Of a stretch of DNA of 64,000 nt, positions 52,831 through 61,766 are shown one piece after another (position 1 is the first letter of the stretch; each line of letters begins with the position of its first letter). Under the pieces are notes generated by a model. The model did no database searches and was not told the DNA's origin. It worked only from the letters and a program-made list of their open reading frames with translations. Origin of the DNA: an uncultured Veillonellaceae bacterium (GTDB lineage: Bacteria > Bacillota > Negativicutes > Veillonellales > Dialisteraceae); assembly GCA_927353735.1 (NCBI GenBank), contig CAKMIA010000002.1, positions 62,001 to 126,000 on the forward strand. Reading direction: 5' to 3'. A program made the translations under genes and the position numbers.

Positions 52831-53355
52831 TCAGTCGTAAGAAATGGGTGAATGCGTATCGGATTCCAGGAGGATCATGCGGCCGGCGGCAAGACTCGCC
52901 TGCACGTCGATGAGACGCTGGTTCGAGCTGCCGCGCCATACGGCGGTGCCGTCCTTTTTTGCCAGGACGAAGGGGCCGTCCACGAGCACGTCCAGGTAGG
53001 GCAGGACCTCTCTGGCCTGTCCGGCCCGGCCGGCGAGGATCTCTTCCCACGTCCAGCCGGTGTAGGCCCATACGTTGAGGCCTTTTTCCCGTACCGCCTG
53101 AGCGATGCACCGCGCCGCCTCCGGCTGCCACAGCGGGTCGCCGCCGGAAAGGGTGACGCCATCAAGATAGCGCGTGCTCAGGATGTCGGCGATGATGTCC
53201 TCCGTATCGGAGACGCGGCCCGCATGGGGGTCCCACGTCTCTGGATTCTGGCAGGCCCGGCAGTGATGGGGGCAGCCCTGAAAGAAGAGGACATACCGGA
53301 TGCCCGGCCCGTTCACTGCGGAGTGGCGCACCGCGCCGGCTGTACGAAATTTCAT
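52831..53355 (-). CDS. nrdG: Anaerobic ribonucleotide reductase-activating protein
   Basis: Radical-SAM enzyme that installs the glycyl radical on NrdD. The 174-residue protein has the cluster motif C-x3-C-x2-C (Cys28, Cys32, Cys35 in QGCPHHCRACQNPE) and TLSGGDPLWQPE for SAM binding. The start at 53355 follows CGGAGGGATCAGGTC; the long frame upstream is non-coding. Unusually nrdG precedes nrdD, so activator is made first. Confidence 0.92.
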   Translation of the reverse strand: MKFRTAGAVRHSAVNGPGIRYVLFFQGCPHHCRACQNPETWDPHAGRVSDTEDIIADILSTRYLDGVTLSGGDPLWQPEAARCIAQAVREKGLNVWAYTGWTWEEILAGRAGQAREVLPYLDVLVDGPFVLAKKDGTAVWRGSSNQRLIDVQASLAAGRMILLESDTHSPISYD

Positions 53356-53387
53356 GACCTGATCCCTCCGGAATAAATAAAGTACAA

Positions 53388-53398
53388 TTACAGTGTAA
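53388..53398. promoter_or_regulatory. Palindrome overlapping the nrdG -10 box
   Basis: TTACA-G-TGTAA, perfect 11-base dyad over the -10 region; a possible repressor site. It does not match the NrdR box well. Confidence 0.3.
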
Positions 53399-53420
53399 CT
53401 ATATCCTGTGCGGGTGTCAA
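53392..53420 (-). promoter_or_regulatory. Promoter of nrdG-nrdD
   Basis: On the minus strand TTGACA, exactly 17 bases, TACACT. Confidence 0.75.
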
Positions 53421-53819
53421 ATGAACGATACCATATCTTGTAACTGCGGCGCATCGGGCGGGAACGCGCGCCCTGTCTGAACGGAACAGGAAGCGGCCGT
53501 TTGTCAAGCCGTGAAAAACGGTATGGAAGCGGCTCCGCCATGCAGAAAAGAAATGGGAGGTGCTTCGCGGCGGGGCAGCACTCATCTAAAATCGGCGGAT
53601 GGCGCGGCGGAAGAAAATGAAACGGCGCCTCATGGCTCGCCGCTTTTCCACGAAAAATGGAAAAAATGAAAAAGAAAATAAATGAAATGCGGCCGGCGGC
53701 GCGGCACCTGCCGGAGAGAACGGCGGAAATTTTTTCCACAAGCAGAAGCGATGGAAATGGGTTATAATAAAAATGCATAGAAATATTAAATTACGGTATC
53801 GACAAAAGGGGGAAATCAT
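53421..53819. other. Long geneless region between nrdG and the cysteine desulfidase gene
   Basis: No gene supported. It contains short dyads (GGGCG/CGCCC near 53460, CCTGT/ACAGG near 53475-53495, AGCCG/CGGCT near 53505-53535) and A-rich tracts. A 28-codon Arg/Lys-rich frame at about 53600 (MARRKKMKRRLMARRF) lacks a ribosome site. The promoter of the downstream gene is at 53763. Confidence 0.5.
53763..53768 (+). promoter_or_regulatory. -10 box of the cysteine desulfidase-family gene
   Basis: Perfect TATAAT, 52 bases before the start codon. Confidence 0.55.
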
Positions 53820-55118
53820 ATGTTGACGAAAGAAGAGATGCTTCAGATGCTCCACAAAAATGTGGTGCCTGCCTTCGGCTGTACCGAGCCGGTGTGCGTG
53901 GCTCTCGCAGCGGCAGATGCGGCCAGGGCCGTCGGCGGAACGGTGGAGTCCGTGCATGTGCTGGTGAGCGGGAACATCTACAAGAACGGCATGGCCGTGG
54001 GGATTCCGAATTTCAACAAGATCGGCATCGCCTACGCGGCGGCGCTCGGCGCCTATCTGGCCAATCCCGAGGAGGAGCTGGAGCTGCTGAAGGAGATCAC
54101 GCCGGACATCGCGGAGAAGGCCACAGCGCTGGCAGAGGGCGGCCAAGTCACGGTAGATATCAACAAGCATCAGCAGGGCGTATACGTGAAGTGCGAGGTC
54201 AGGACCTCCGCCGGCATGGGGGAATCGGAGATCGCCCAGAGCCATGCGAACATCATTTCCACGAAGGCAAACGGCGAGACGGTCTTTGAAAAGGCGGCCG
54301 GGACGAAGGCGTCGGACCCGCTGCTGGAGAAGCTCCGCATCATGAAGATCGCCGAGATCCGCGCGCTGGTGGATTCCTGCACGGAAGAGGAGCTGGCTTT
54401 TCTGCTGGACGGCATCGACATGAATGAGGATGCAGCCCGGTACAGCATGCACACCGCCGGCGTGGGCGTGGGCATCGCGGCGACCATGCAGTCCGAGAAG
54501 AGCGGCATCCTCGGCGAAGCGCTGCTGGGACGGATCATGCGGCGCGTGGCGTCCGCTACGGAAGGGCGCCTCGACGGCTGCCCCTATGCGGTCATGAGCA
54601 GCGCCGGCAGCGGCAGCAAGGGCATCGCCGTGATCATCCCCGTGGCCGAGGCGGCGAAGGAGCTGGGCAGCTCCCGGGAAATGACGGTGAAGGCCATCGC
54701 CTTTGCGCACCTCCTGAATGAATACATCAATTCCTATGTGGGCAAGCTGTCCGCGATCTGCGCGTGCAGCATGGCGGCCTCTCCGGCAGCGGCTGCAGCC
54801 ATCACCTGGCTCATGGGCGGCAATGATGAGCAGATCGGCTGGGCCATCCGCAATATGGCAGGCAATATCACGGGCATCATCTGCGACGGCGGCAAGGTGG
54901 GCTGCGCGCTGAAGCTGGCCACGGCGGCCGCAGGGGGCCTCATGAGCGCCATGCTGGCCTCTAATTCGGCGGTGATCCGCGTGACGGACGGCATCGCGGC
55001 GGAAACGCCCGAGGACTGCATCCGCAATATGGGCCGGGTGAGCAATCCGGGCATGGTGGAGACCGACCACGAGATTCTGGAGATCATGCTGGAAAAGCAG
55101 GCGGCGGCCGGAAAATAA
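53820..55118 (+). CDS. cyuA: L-cysteine desulfidase / UPF0597 family protein
   Basis: A 432-residue protein of the CdsB/CyuA family, [4Fe-4S] enzymes that split cysteine to pyruvate, ammonia and sulfide anaerobically. Cluster-type cysteines are Cys21 in AFGCTEP, ICACSM, and GIICDGGKVGCALK near the C-terminus; STAGMGES-like VRTSAGMGESEIAQ and SSAGSGSKGIAVIIP are family stretches. Related members act on serine. AAAGGGGGAAATCAT precedes the ATG. It stands alone with its own promoter and terminator. Confidence 0.85.
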   Translation: MLTKEEMLQMLHKNVVPAFGCTEPVCVALAAADAARAVGGTVESVHVLVSGNIYKNGMAVGIPNFNKIGIAYAAALGAYLANPEEELELLKEITPDIAEKATALAEGGQVTVDINKHQQGVYVKCEVRTSAGMGESEIAQSHANIISTKANGETVFEKAAGTKASDPLLEKLRIMKIAEIRALVDSCTEEELAFLLDGIDMNEDAARYSMHTAGVGVGIAATMQSEKSGILGEALLGRIMRRVASATEGRLDGCPYAVMSSAGSGSKGIAVIIPVAEAAKELGSSREMTVKAIAFAHLLNEYINSYVGKLSAICACSMAASPAAAAAITWLMGGNDEQIGWAIRNMAGNITGIICDGGKVGCALKLATAAAGGLMSAMLASNSAVIRVTDGIAAETPEDCIRNMGRVSNPGMVETDHEILEIMLEKQAAAGK

Positions 55119-55134
55119 AATGACGCGATAACGA

Positions 55135-55164
55135 ATACAGCTTCGAAAGAGGCTGTATTTTTTT
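55135..55164 (+). terminator. Terminator after cyuA
   Basis: ATACAGC/GCTGTAT stem followed by seven T. Confidence 0.88.
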
Positions 55165-55201
55165 GCGCTGCCGGGGCGCGTTGTACACGTCCGGGGGATT
55201 G

Positions 55202-55210
55202 TGATATCAT
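55202..55210 (+). promoter_or_regulatory. Extended -10 promoter of scpA
   Basis: TGATATCAT; it overlaps an in-frame ATG at 55209, which argues for the later start at 55254. Confidence 0.5.
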
Positions 55211-55253
55211 GAATCCGAACGTAAGGCGCCGGGTGCGGCGGGAAAGGAGAACC

Positions 55254-55967
55254 ATGGAAAAAGAGCTCGATGCCGCGGGATACGAGGTCTCGCTCCCTGT
55301 CTTTGAAGGGCCCATGGATCTGCTTCTCCATCTGGTGACGAAGAATCGCATCGACATCCACGATATCCCCATTCACAAGATCACCGACCAGTACCTGGAC
55401 TACCTGCGCCGGGCGGAGGCCTTCGACCTGGAGCTGGGGAGCGGCTTTTTTGCCATGGCGGCGACCCTGCTGCTGATCAAGTCCCGCATCCTGCTTCCGA
55501 AGCGGCGGCAGGAGGAGGACGGCGCCGACGAGGACCCCCGGCAGGAGCTGGCCCGGTCGCTGGAAGAATTCCGGCGGATGAAGGAAATGCGGCAGAGGCT
55601 GGAGGAGCTGCTGGCGCAGGAAACGCCGGACCGCCTGCGGGAGCCGGCAGAGCTGCGTTCCGCGGCCTATGCGGGGCGGATCTCGGTGGAGCGGCTCACC
55701 GCGGCTTTTTTTTCGCTCTTTGAGGAGAAGGAAAAAGAGACGCCCCGGGTGCTTCCGGCGGAGGAGGTCACCTTCGACCGTCAGGCAGAGCAGCTCCGGG
55801 GATATCTTCACGGCGGCGGCTGGCGGCCCATGCGGGATTTCTTCATGGCCCAGCCCAGCCGGCTCGCTCTGGCGGTATCGCTGGTGGCGCTGCTGGAGCT
55901 CATCCGCCTCGGCGAGGTGGAGGCCGACGAGGAGGTGGGAGGCATCGTCCTCCGGATGCGGCTATAA
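55254..55967 (+). CDS. scpA: Segregation and condensation protein A
   Basis: Kleisin that links SMC heads in chromosome condensation. The 237-residue protein has the N-terminal FEGPMDLLLHLVTKNRIDIHDIPI and ITDQYLDYL helices and a C-terminal winged helix (LVALLELIRLGEV). AAAGGAGAACC precedes the ATG at 55254. scpB follows after 36 bases. Confidence 0.95.
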   Translation: MEKELDAAGYEVSLPVFEGPMDLLLHLVTKNRIDIHDIPIHKITDQYLDYLRRAEAFDLELGSGFFAMAATLLLIKSRILLPKRRQEEDGADEDPRQELARSLEEFRRMKEMRQRLEELLAQETPDRLREPAELRSAAYAGRISVERLTAAFFSLFEEKEKETPRVLPAEEVTFDRQAEQLRGYLHGGGWRPMRDFFMAQPSRLALAVSLVALLELIRLGEVEADEEVGGIVLRMRL

Positions 55968-56003
55968 TAAATTGGTACAGATATAAATAAAGGAGGAGAG
56001 GCT

Positions 56004-56537
56004 ATGCGCGGAACGGCCCGGCTGGCAGCGGCGCTGGAGGCGTACCTTTTCATTCACGGCACGCCGGTCCGGCGGACGGAGCTGGCAGCGGTGATGCAGG
56101 AGGATGCAGGACGCATCGAGGAAGCCATCGGACTGCTCCGGGACCGGTACAGCCGGGAGGATTCGGGCATCCAGCTCCACGAGAGCGGCGCCGGTCTGGC
56201 GCTGGCCACGAAGAAGGAGTACGACGCGTGGCTGTCGGAGACGGCCGGCGGGAAATCGCCCCTGTCGCCGGCGGCGCTGGAGACGCTGGCGGTCATTGCA
56301 GACCGGGAGCCGGTCACGCGGGCGGAGATCGAACGGATACGGGGCGTGTCGGCAGGGCGCGTGCTGGCGTCTCTTCTCGAGAAGGACCTCATCGAGGAAC
56401 GGGGCCGGCTCGAGGTGCCGGGACGGCCGATCCTCTATGGTACGACGAAGCGGTTCCTCCAGTGTGCGGGGCTGTCCGACGTGAAGGAGCTGCGGGAGTC
56501 CTGGAAAAAACGGATGACAGAAGGAGAGTTATTTTGA
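56004..56537 (+). CDS. scpB: Segregation and condensation protein B
   Basis: Dimeric winged-helix partner of ScpA in the SMC complex, 177 residues. LEAYLFIHGTPVRRTELAAV opens the first domain; LSPAALETLAVIADREPVTRAEIERIRGV is the second-domain signature, ending YGTTKRFLQCAGL. AAAGGAGGAGAGGCT precedes the ATG. It overlaps the pseudouridine synthase start by 4 bases. Confidence 0.94.
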   Translation: MRGTARLAAALEAYLFIHGTPVRRTELAAVMQEDAGRIEEAIGLLRDRYSREDSGIQLHESGAGLALATKKEYDAWLSETAGGKSPLSPAALETLAVIADREPVTRAEIERIRGVSAGRVLASLLEKDLIEERGRLEVPGRPILYGTTKRFLQCAGLSDVKELRESWKKRMTEGELF

Positions 56538-57256
56538 AAGAGCGTTTACAGAAAGTCCTGAGCCATGCAGGCGTGGCGTCCCGCCGGAAAGCGGAGGCGC
56601 TGATCCTGGCAGGCAAAGTCCGGGTGAACGGACGCATCGTGAGAGAACTGGGGACGGAAGCGGATATCCGGAAGGACCGGATCGAAGTGGACGGAAAGGT
56701 CATCCGTCCGGAGAAGCTCCGATATTTTCTGTTTTTCAAGCCGGACCGGGTGATCTCCTCCGTGCAGGACCCGCAGGGGCGGCGCACGGTGATGGATTTC
56801 TTCCCGAAGGTGCGGGAGCGCATCTTCCCCGTGGGGCGGCTGGACTACCATACGGAAGGGCTGCTGCTCATGACCAATGACGGCGCGCTGGACCATCTGC
56901 TCACCCATCCCAGCCGGGAGGTGCCGAAAACGTACGAGGTGACGGTGCGCGGGAAATTCTCGGAAGCCCTGGCAAACAAGGTGTCGAAGGGCGTCGATCT
57001 GGATGACGGCCGCACGGCGCCGTGCGAGGTGACGGTGCGGAGCTATGACGAGGTGCGGAACCGGACCTATCTCACCATCACCATCCATGAGGGGAAGAAC
57101 CGGGAGATCCGCCGGATGATGGAAAAGTTCCATTATCCCGTATTCGGACTCAAGCGGGTGCAGTATGCCTTCCTCACGCTGGACGGCGTGGACAAGGGCA
57201 AATACCGGGCACTGACAGAGAGCGAGGTCGCGAAGCTGTATGAATTCGGAAAATAA
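56534..57256 (+). CDS. rluB: Large-subunit rRNA pseudouridine synthase (RluB family)
   Basis: Isomerises a uridine in 23S rRNA. The 240-residue protein has an N-terminal S4 domain (RLQKVLSHAGVASRRKAEALI) and the catalytic Asp in VGRLDYHTEGLLLMTNDG, plus EGKNREIRRM. The start is TTG at 56534, seven bases after AAGGAG, overlapping the scpB stop; longer frames have no ribosome site. Conserved order scpA-scpB-rluB supports the call. Confidence 0.93.
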   Translation: MKERLQKVLSHAGVASRRKAEALILAGKVRVNGRIVRELGTEADIRKDRIEVDGKVIRPEKLRYFLFFKPDRVISSVQDPQGRRTVMDFFPKVRERIFPVGRLDYHTEGLLLMTNDGALDHLLTHPSREVPKTYEVTVRGKFSEALANKVSKGVDLDDGRTAPCEVTVRSYDEVRNRTYLTITIHEGKNREIRRMMEKFHYPVFGLKRVQYAFLTLDGVDKGKYRALTESEVAKLYEFGK

Positions 57257-58499
57257 AAGGATCGCCGTCATCGGCGCAGGCGTGGCGGGCCTGCTGGCAG
57301 CGGTGCATGCGGCGGAGCTCGGCGCGGAGGTGCATCTCTTCGAGAAGATGGACCGCATCGGGCTGAAAATGGGCATCACCGGGAAGGGGCGGTGCAATCT
57401 GACGAACAGCGCCCCCATCGGGGATTTCATCGCCAAGACGCCGGGGAACGGGAAATTCCTGTACAGCGCGTACGGCCGGTTCTCCAATGTGGACCTGCTG
57501 GAGCTGCTCCGGTCCTGGGGGATGGAAACGGTTACCGAGCGGGGCGGCCGGGTTTTCCCGAAAAGTGAGGATGCCCAGGAGGTGCGCCACCTGTTCATGC
57601 GGAAGCTGGAGGAAACGGGTGTACAGCTTCATCTGTCCGACCCGGTGCATCATATCCTGACGGAGGACGGCCGCGTATCGGCGGTGCAGACCTCGCGGGG
57701 TGTATTCCCCGCAGAGGCGGTGATCCTGGCGACCGGCGGGAAATCCTATCCCCGCACGGGCTCCACGGGCGACGGCTACCGCATGGCGGAGGAGCTGGGC
57801 CACAAGGTGACGGTCCTGCGCCCGGCGCTGATTCCGCTGGTGTGCAGCAATGCCTACTGCAGGGAGCTGCAGGGGTTGTCTCTCCGCAATGTGAAGCTCA
57901 CCATATCGGCGGGAGGCCGGCGGAAGGCGGAGCTGCAGGGGGAAATGATCTTTACCCATTTCGGCATTTCCGGCCCGATCGTGCTGTCTCTGAGCGATCA
58001 GGTGTCGCTGTGGCTGTCGCAGGGCCATGCCGTGACCGGCGAGATCAATCTGAAGCCGGCGCTGTCGGAGGAGGTGCTGGACAAGCGCATTCTCCGGGAT
58101 CTGGCGAAATTCCATCTGAAACAGATGCGGAACGCCCTGCAGGAGCTGCTGCCGCACCGGTTGATCGACGTCATCCTGCATATGTCGGATATTCCGTCCG
58201 ATCTGGGCGTGTCGGAGCTGACGAAGCAGCAGCGGGCCAATCTGCGCTACGCGCTGCAGCATATGCCCTTCACCATTACGGGCACGCGGCCCATCGAGGA
58301 GGCCATCGTCACCGCCGGCGGCGTTTCCGTGAAGGAGATCCGTTCCTCGTCCATGGAGTCGAAGCTCGTGGGCGGGCTGTATTTTGCAGGCGAAGTGATG
58401 GACATTCATGCCTTTACCGGCGGCTACAATCTGCAGGCGGCCTTTTCCACCGGATGGACCGCTGCGGAATACGCGGCCGGCAAAGCGGATGAAGCATAA
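57240..58499 (+). CDS. HI0933/BaiN-family flavoprotein (NAD(P)/FAD-dependent oxidoreductase)
   Basis: A 419-residue FAD protein of the aminoacetone oxidase/BaiN-like family with unknown physiological substrate. FAD motifs are AVIGAGVAGLLAAVHA (9-24), GRCNLTNS, the long insert domain, ATGGKSYPRTGSTGDGYRMAE, and VTAGGVSVKEI..LYFAGEVMDIHAFTGGYNLQAAFSTG at the end. It overlaps rluB by 17 bases, with GAGGT upstream. This gene is commonly found between rluB and cmk in related genomes. Confidence 0.9.
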   Translation: MNSENKRIAVIGAGVAGLLAAVHAAELGAEVHLFEKMDRIGLKMGITGKGRCNLTNSAPIGDFIAKTPGNGKFLYSAYGRFSNVDLLELLRSWGMETVTERGGRVFPKSEDAQEVRHLFMRKLEETGVQLHLSDPVHHILTEDGRVSAVQTSRGVFPAEAVILATGGKSYPRTGSTGDGYRMAEELGHKVTVLRPALIPLVCSNAYCRELQGLSLRNVKLTISAGGRRKAELQGEMIFTHFGISGPIVLSLSDQVSLWLSQGHAVTGEINLKPALSEEVLDKRILRDLAKFHLKQMRNALQELLPHRLIDVILHMSDIPSDLGVSELTKQQRANLRYALQHMPFTITGTRPIEEAIVTAGGVSVKEIRSSSMESKLVGGLYFAGEVMDIHAFTGGYNLQAAFSTGWTAAEYAAGKADEA

Positions 58500-58537
58500 A
58501 GAATATAGGGGAGAATATCCCGGCAGGGAGGGATTTG

Positions 58538-59212
58538 ATGAAACGAGTATCCATTGCCATTGACGGCCCCGCAGGGGCGGGGAAGAGCAGCGTCGCCAAG
58601 ATCCTGGCGCGCCGCATGGGCTATACCTATCTCGATACAGGCGCCATGTACCGGGCGGTGACCTGGGAGTCGCTGCGCCGCGGCATTACGGAGGAGAAGG
58701 ACATCGTGGACATGGCGGAGCACCTGTCCATGACCGTCGCTCCCGGAGAGGAACGGATGCGGGTCTTCCTCGGCGGGGAAGAGGTGACGGATCACCTGCG
58801 CACGGCAGAGGTCTCTGCCGCCGTGTCCCGCGTGTCGGCCATTCCGGAGGTGCGGACCATCATGGTGGCGCTCCAGCGGAAGCTGGCCGCCGAGGGCGGC
58901 ACGGTGCTGGACGGCCGCGATATCGGTACGGTGGTCCTGCCGAATGCGGACGTGAAGATTTTCCTCACCGCCTCGCCGCGGACGAGAGCACTCCGCCGCT
59001 ACAAGGAGCTGGGAGGCGAGAAGGCAGGCCTCTCGGTGGATGAGATCGAGGAGGATATCCGGAAGCGGGATCTGCTGGACAGCACCCGCGCGGCGTCGCC
59101 GCTCGTTCCCGCCGCTGACGCGGTGCATCTGGACAACAGCGAGATGACCCTTGAGGAAACGGCAGAGGCCATCATGAAGATCTGCCGGGAAAAGGCAGGG
59201 GACGAAGCATGA
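58538..59212 (+). CDS. cmk: Cytidylate kinase
   Basis: Phosphorylates CMP and dCMP. The 224-residue P-loop kinase has IDGPAGAGKSSVAK (8-21), YLDTGAMYRAVTW and DGRDIGTVVLPNADVKIFLTAS. The ATG at 58538 is preferred over the TTG at 58535 by spacing to AGGGAGGG. It overlaps plsC by four bases. Confidence 0.95.
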   Translation: MKRVSIAIDGPAGAGKSSVAKILARRMGYTYLDTGAMYRAVTWESLRRGITEEKDIVDMAEHLSMTVAPGEERMRVFLGGEEVTDHLRTAEVSAAVSRVSAIPEVRTIMVALQRKLAAEGGTVLDGRDIGTVVLPNADVKIFLTASPRTRALRRYKELGGEKAGLSVDEIEEDIRKRDLLDSTRAASPLVPAADAVHLDNSEMTLEETAEAIMKICREKAGDEA

Positions 59213-59835
59213 TGTACCGTCTGGTCTGCGCTGTGGTGCGGGCGCTCCTGGGATTCTATTTCTTTCGCCTCAAGGGGCTGAAATGTGAGGGCGTGGAAAA
59301 CATCCCCGCCGAAGGGGCTGTCATTATAGCGCCGAACCACAAGAGCAATTTCGACCCGCCGGCCATCGGCGTATGCTCGCCCCGGATCGTCCATTACATG
59401 GCCAAGGAGGAGCTTTTCCGGAATCCCGTATTCGCTGCGGCGATCCGGTATTTCGGGACATTCCCGGTCAAGCGGGGCGCGGTGGACCGGGCCGCGGTGC
59501 GGCAGGCGCTCAAGGAGCTGAAGGAAGGCCAGCCGCTGGGAATTTTTCCGGAAGGGACGCGCACCCACGGCAACCGCATCGGGCGCTTCCATGACGGCAT
59601 GGCTTCTCTGGCGCTCATGACGGGCACGCCGGTGCTGCCCGTGGCGGTGATCGGCACGGAGCATCTGCCGAAAAAGGACGGACCGCTGGCGGTGGTCTTC
59701 GGGAAGCCCATCCCGGTGGAAAAGGCACGGCCGACGCCGGAGGCCATGAAAGAGGTCAATGATAAGGTAAGAGAAGAGCTGCTGCGGCTCCGGGCGGACT
59801 ATTATGAGAGAGCGGGCTGGCAGCCGAAAGACTAA
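59209..59835 (+). CDS. plsC: 1-acyl-sn-glycerol-3-phosphate acyltransferase
   Basis: Adds the second acyl chain to form phosphatidic acid at the membrane. The 208-residue protein has one N-terminal hydrophobic segment, the NHKSNFDPP catalytic H-x4-D box, and FPEGTRTHGN for glycerol phosphate binding. Located between cmk and ispH/S1 as in many Bacillota, with plsY and gpsA close by. Confidence 0.93.
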   Translation: MMYRLVCAVVRALLGFYFFRLKGLKCEGVENIPAEGAVIIAPNHKSNFDPPAIGVCSPRIVHYMAKEELFRNPVFAAAIRYFGTFPVKRGAVDRAAVRQALKELKEGQPLGIFPEGTRTHGNRIGRFHDGMASLALMTGTPVLPVAVIGTEHLPKKDGPLAVVFGKPIPVEKARPTPEAMKEVNDKVREELLRLRADYYERAGWQPKD

Positions 59836-59852
59836 ACGGACACGGAGGCTGT

Positions 59853-61748
59853 ATGGAAATTTATAAAGCGAGGGAAATGGGATTCTGCTACGGCGTGCGC
59901 CGGGCGATGAAGCTTGCCATGGACACGGCGGCGTCGGGAAAGCCGGCGGCCACGCTGGGGCCGCTCATCCACAATCCGCAGGTGGTGACCCGGCTTGCGG
60001 CGCAGGGCGTGCCGGCTCTGTCCGATTTGTCAGAATTTCATGATAAAATTGTCATTATCCGCTCGCATGGTGTGGGGCCTTCGTGCTATAATGATATCAA
60101 GTGCAAAAATCTGGCCTTGGTAGATGCTACCTGCCCTTTCGTCATGCGGAATCAGCAGATCACAAAGGAGCTCGTAGCAGAAGGACATCAGGTTGTGCTC
60201 ATCGGTGAAAAAAATCATCCTGAAATGAAGAGTGTCGCAGAGTGGGCGAGAGGCCGGTCCTGGCTGATCGAATCCCTGGACGATGTGGCAGCGCTTCCCC
60301 ATATGGCAGAAGCACACATTGTAATTCAAACGACTTTCTCGGAAACTCTTGCGGAAGAGCTGATCGCAGCTGTTTCAGAAAAGGCTGATAAGGTGGAGGT
60401 CCACAAGACGATCTGCCGCGCGACGTCGGACCGGCAGCATGCTGCAAGGGAACTGGCGAAGCAGATGGATGTCATGATCGTCATCGGCGGGCATAACAGC
60501 GCCAACACGACCCGGCTTGCAGAAGTGTGCCGGGAAGAAGGTGCGGTGACCTATCACATTGAAACGGCGGCGGAGCTCCGTCCCACATGGTTTCACCACC
60601 AGGACAAGGTTGGCATCACCGCCGGTGCTTCCACACCGGACTGGATCATAGAGGAGGTAGTTTGTATTATGGAAGACATGAGTAAGCTGTTGGAATCGGA
60701 AGACATCAATCTTGATGTGAAGAAAGGCAGCGTTGTTAACGGCAAGGTGGTAGAGGTATTCGACAACAAGGCATACATCTCCTTCGGCTACAAGACCGAA
60801 GCGATTCTGCCCGTACATGAATACGCTTATCCGGTGCCGGAATCCCTGAAAGACGTACTGAAAGTCGGCGATGAACTCCGCGTACAGGTCATCAACGCCA
60901 TCCGCGAAGACAGCCCGATTTACGTATCCAAGATCAAAGTCGATCGTCTCGCTGACTGGGACATCGTAGAAGAAGCATTTGAAAAGAACGAAGCTGTCGA
61001 ATGCGAAGGCGTGGAAGCCATCAAAGTCGGCCTGCTCGTTCAGATCAAATCCCTGCGCGGCTTCATTCCGCTGTCTCAGGGCGATCTCCGCTTCGTTCAT
61101 TCCCTGGCTAACCTCGTTGGCCAGACCTTCCAGGCCAAGATTCTGGAAGTCGACCGCGCAAAGAACCGTCTCGTTCTTTCCCGCAAGGCTGTACTGGAAG
61201 AAGCTCGCGACAGCGAACTGGACGTACTGGAAACCGCTTATCAGAACGGCGAAGTGCTGCAGGGCATCGTAAAGAAGATCATGCCGTACGGCGCATTCGT
61301 CAATGTCAACGGCGTGGAAGGCCTGCTCCACATTTCCGATATTTCCTGGAAGAAGATCGGCAAAGTGGAAGACGTTCTCCAGCCTGAACAGGAAATCGAC
61401 GTCAAGATCAAATCCTTCGACAAGGAAAAACAGAGAATTTCCTTCTCTCACAAGGAATGCCTGCCGGATCCGTGGGAAACTTCCATCCATGAACATGCCA
61501 TTGATGACGTGGTAGAAGCCAAGGTCGTCAAGGTTCTGGAATTCGGCGTGATCGTTGAACTGGAAGACGGCCTGACCGGTCTGCTCCACATCAATGAAAT
61601 GACCCGCGACCACAACCGCAAACCGGGCGACATCTGCGCTCTGGGCGATGTAATCAAAGTCCGTATCATCGGCATTGATGAAAACAGAAAGAGAATCAGC
61701 TTCTCCCTCGTAGAAGCCGCTTCTCACGAAGCAGCGGAAGAAGAATAA
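59853..61748 (+). CDS. ispH: 4-hydroxy-3-methylbut-2-enyl diphosphate reductase fused to S1 RNA-binding domains
   Basis: A 631-residue fusion. Residues 1-280 are IspH, the last enzyme of the MEP isoprenoid path, with [4Fe-4S] cysteines in FCYGVRRA (Cys12), VDATCPFV and KTICRATSDRQ, and IRSHGVGP and GGHNSANT for substrate. Residues about 290-620 are four S1 repeats (for example GYKTEAILP, GFIPLSQGD, GAFVNVNGVEGLLHISD, GVIVELEDGLTGLLHINE) like ribosomal protein S1. Such fusions are known in Clostridia and Negativicutes. Codon use is visibly more GAA/CTG/GTA-biased in the S1 half. An in-frame ATG at 60669 with a strong ribosome site could make S1 alone. Confidence 0.95.
   Translation: MEIYKAREMGFCYGVRRAMKLAMDTAASGKPAATLGPLIHNPQVVTRLAAQGVPALSDLSEFHDKIVIIRSHGVGPSCYNDIKCKNLALVDATCPFVMRNQQITKELVAEGHQVVLIGEKNHPEMKSVAEWARGRSWLIESLDDVAALPHMAEAHIVIQTTFSETLAEELIAAVSEKADKVEVHKTICRATSDRQHAARELAKQMDVMIVIGGHNSANTTRLAEVCREEGAVTYHIETAAELRPTWFHHQDKVGITAGASTPDWIIEEVVCIMEDMSKLLESEDINLDVKKGSVVNGKVVEVFDNKAYISFGYKTEAILPVHEYAYPVPESLKDVLKVGDELRVQVINAIREDSPIYVSKIKVDRLADWDIVEEAFEKNEAVECEGVEAIKVGLLVQIKSLRGFIPLSQGDLRFVHSLANLVGQTFQAKILEVDRAKNRLVLSRKAVLEEARDSELDVLETAYQNGEVLQGIVKKIMPYGAFVNVNGVEGLLHISDISWKKIGKVEDVLQPEQEIDVKIKSFDKEKQRISFSHKECLPDPWETSIHEHAIDDVVEAKVVKVLEFGVIVELEDGLTGLLHINEMTRDHNRKPGDICALGDVIKVRIIGIDENRKRISFSLVEAASHEAAEEE
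60084..60092 (+). promoter_or_regulatory. Possible internal promoter inside ispH
   Basis: TGCTATAAT, an extended -10 box matching those of this genome, inside the coding region and 577 bases ahead of the internal S1 start. Confidence 0.35.
60651..60671 (+). promoter_or_regulatory. Internal ribosome binding site and start for a separate S1 protein
   Basis: GAGGAGG (60651-60657) and an in-frame ATG at 60669, 11 bases apart, exactly at the IspH/S1 junction; translation would give a 359-residue S1 protein starting MEDMSKLLESEDINLDVKKG. Confidence 0.5.
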
Positions 61749-61766
61749 TCTCCGTCTGACACGCTA

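Noticed and set aside
53598-53690. Arg/Lys-rich 28-codon frame (MARRKKMKRRLMARRF...) and a 38-codon frame near 53550
   Set aside because: No ribosome site, no terminator, and composition can be explained by the GC- and A-rich tracts of this gap.
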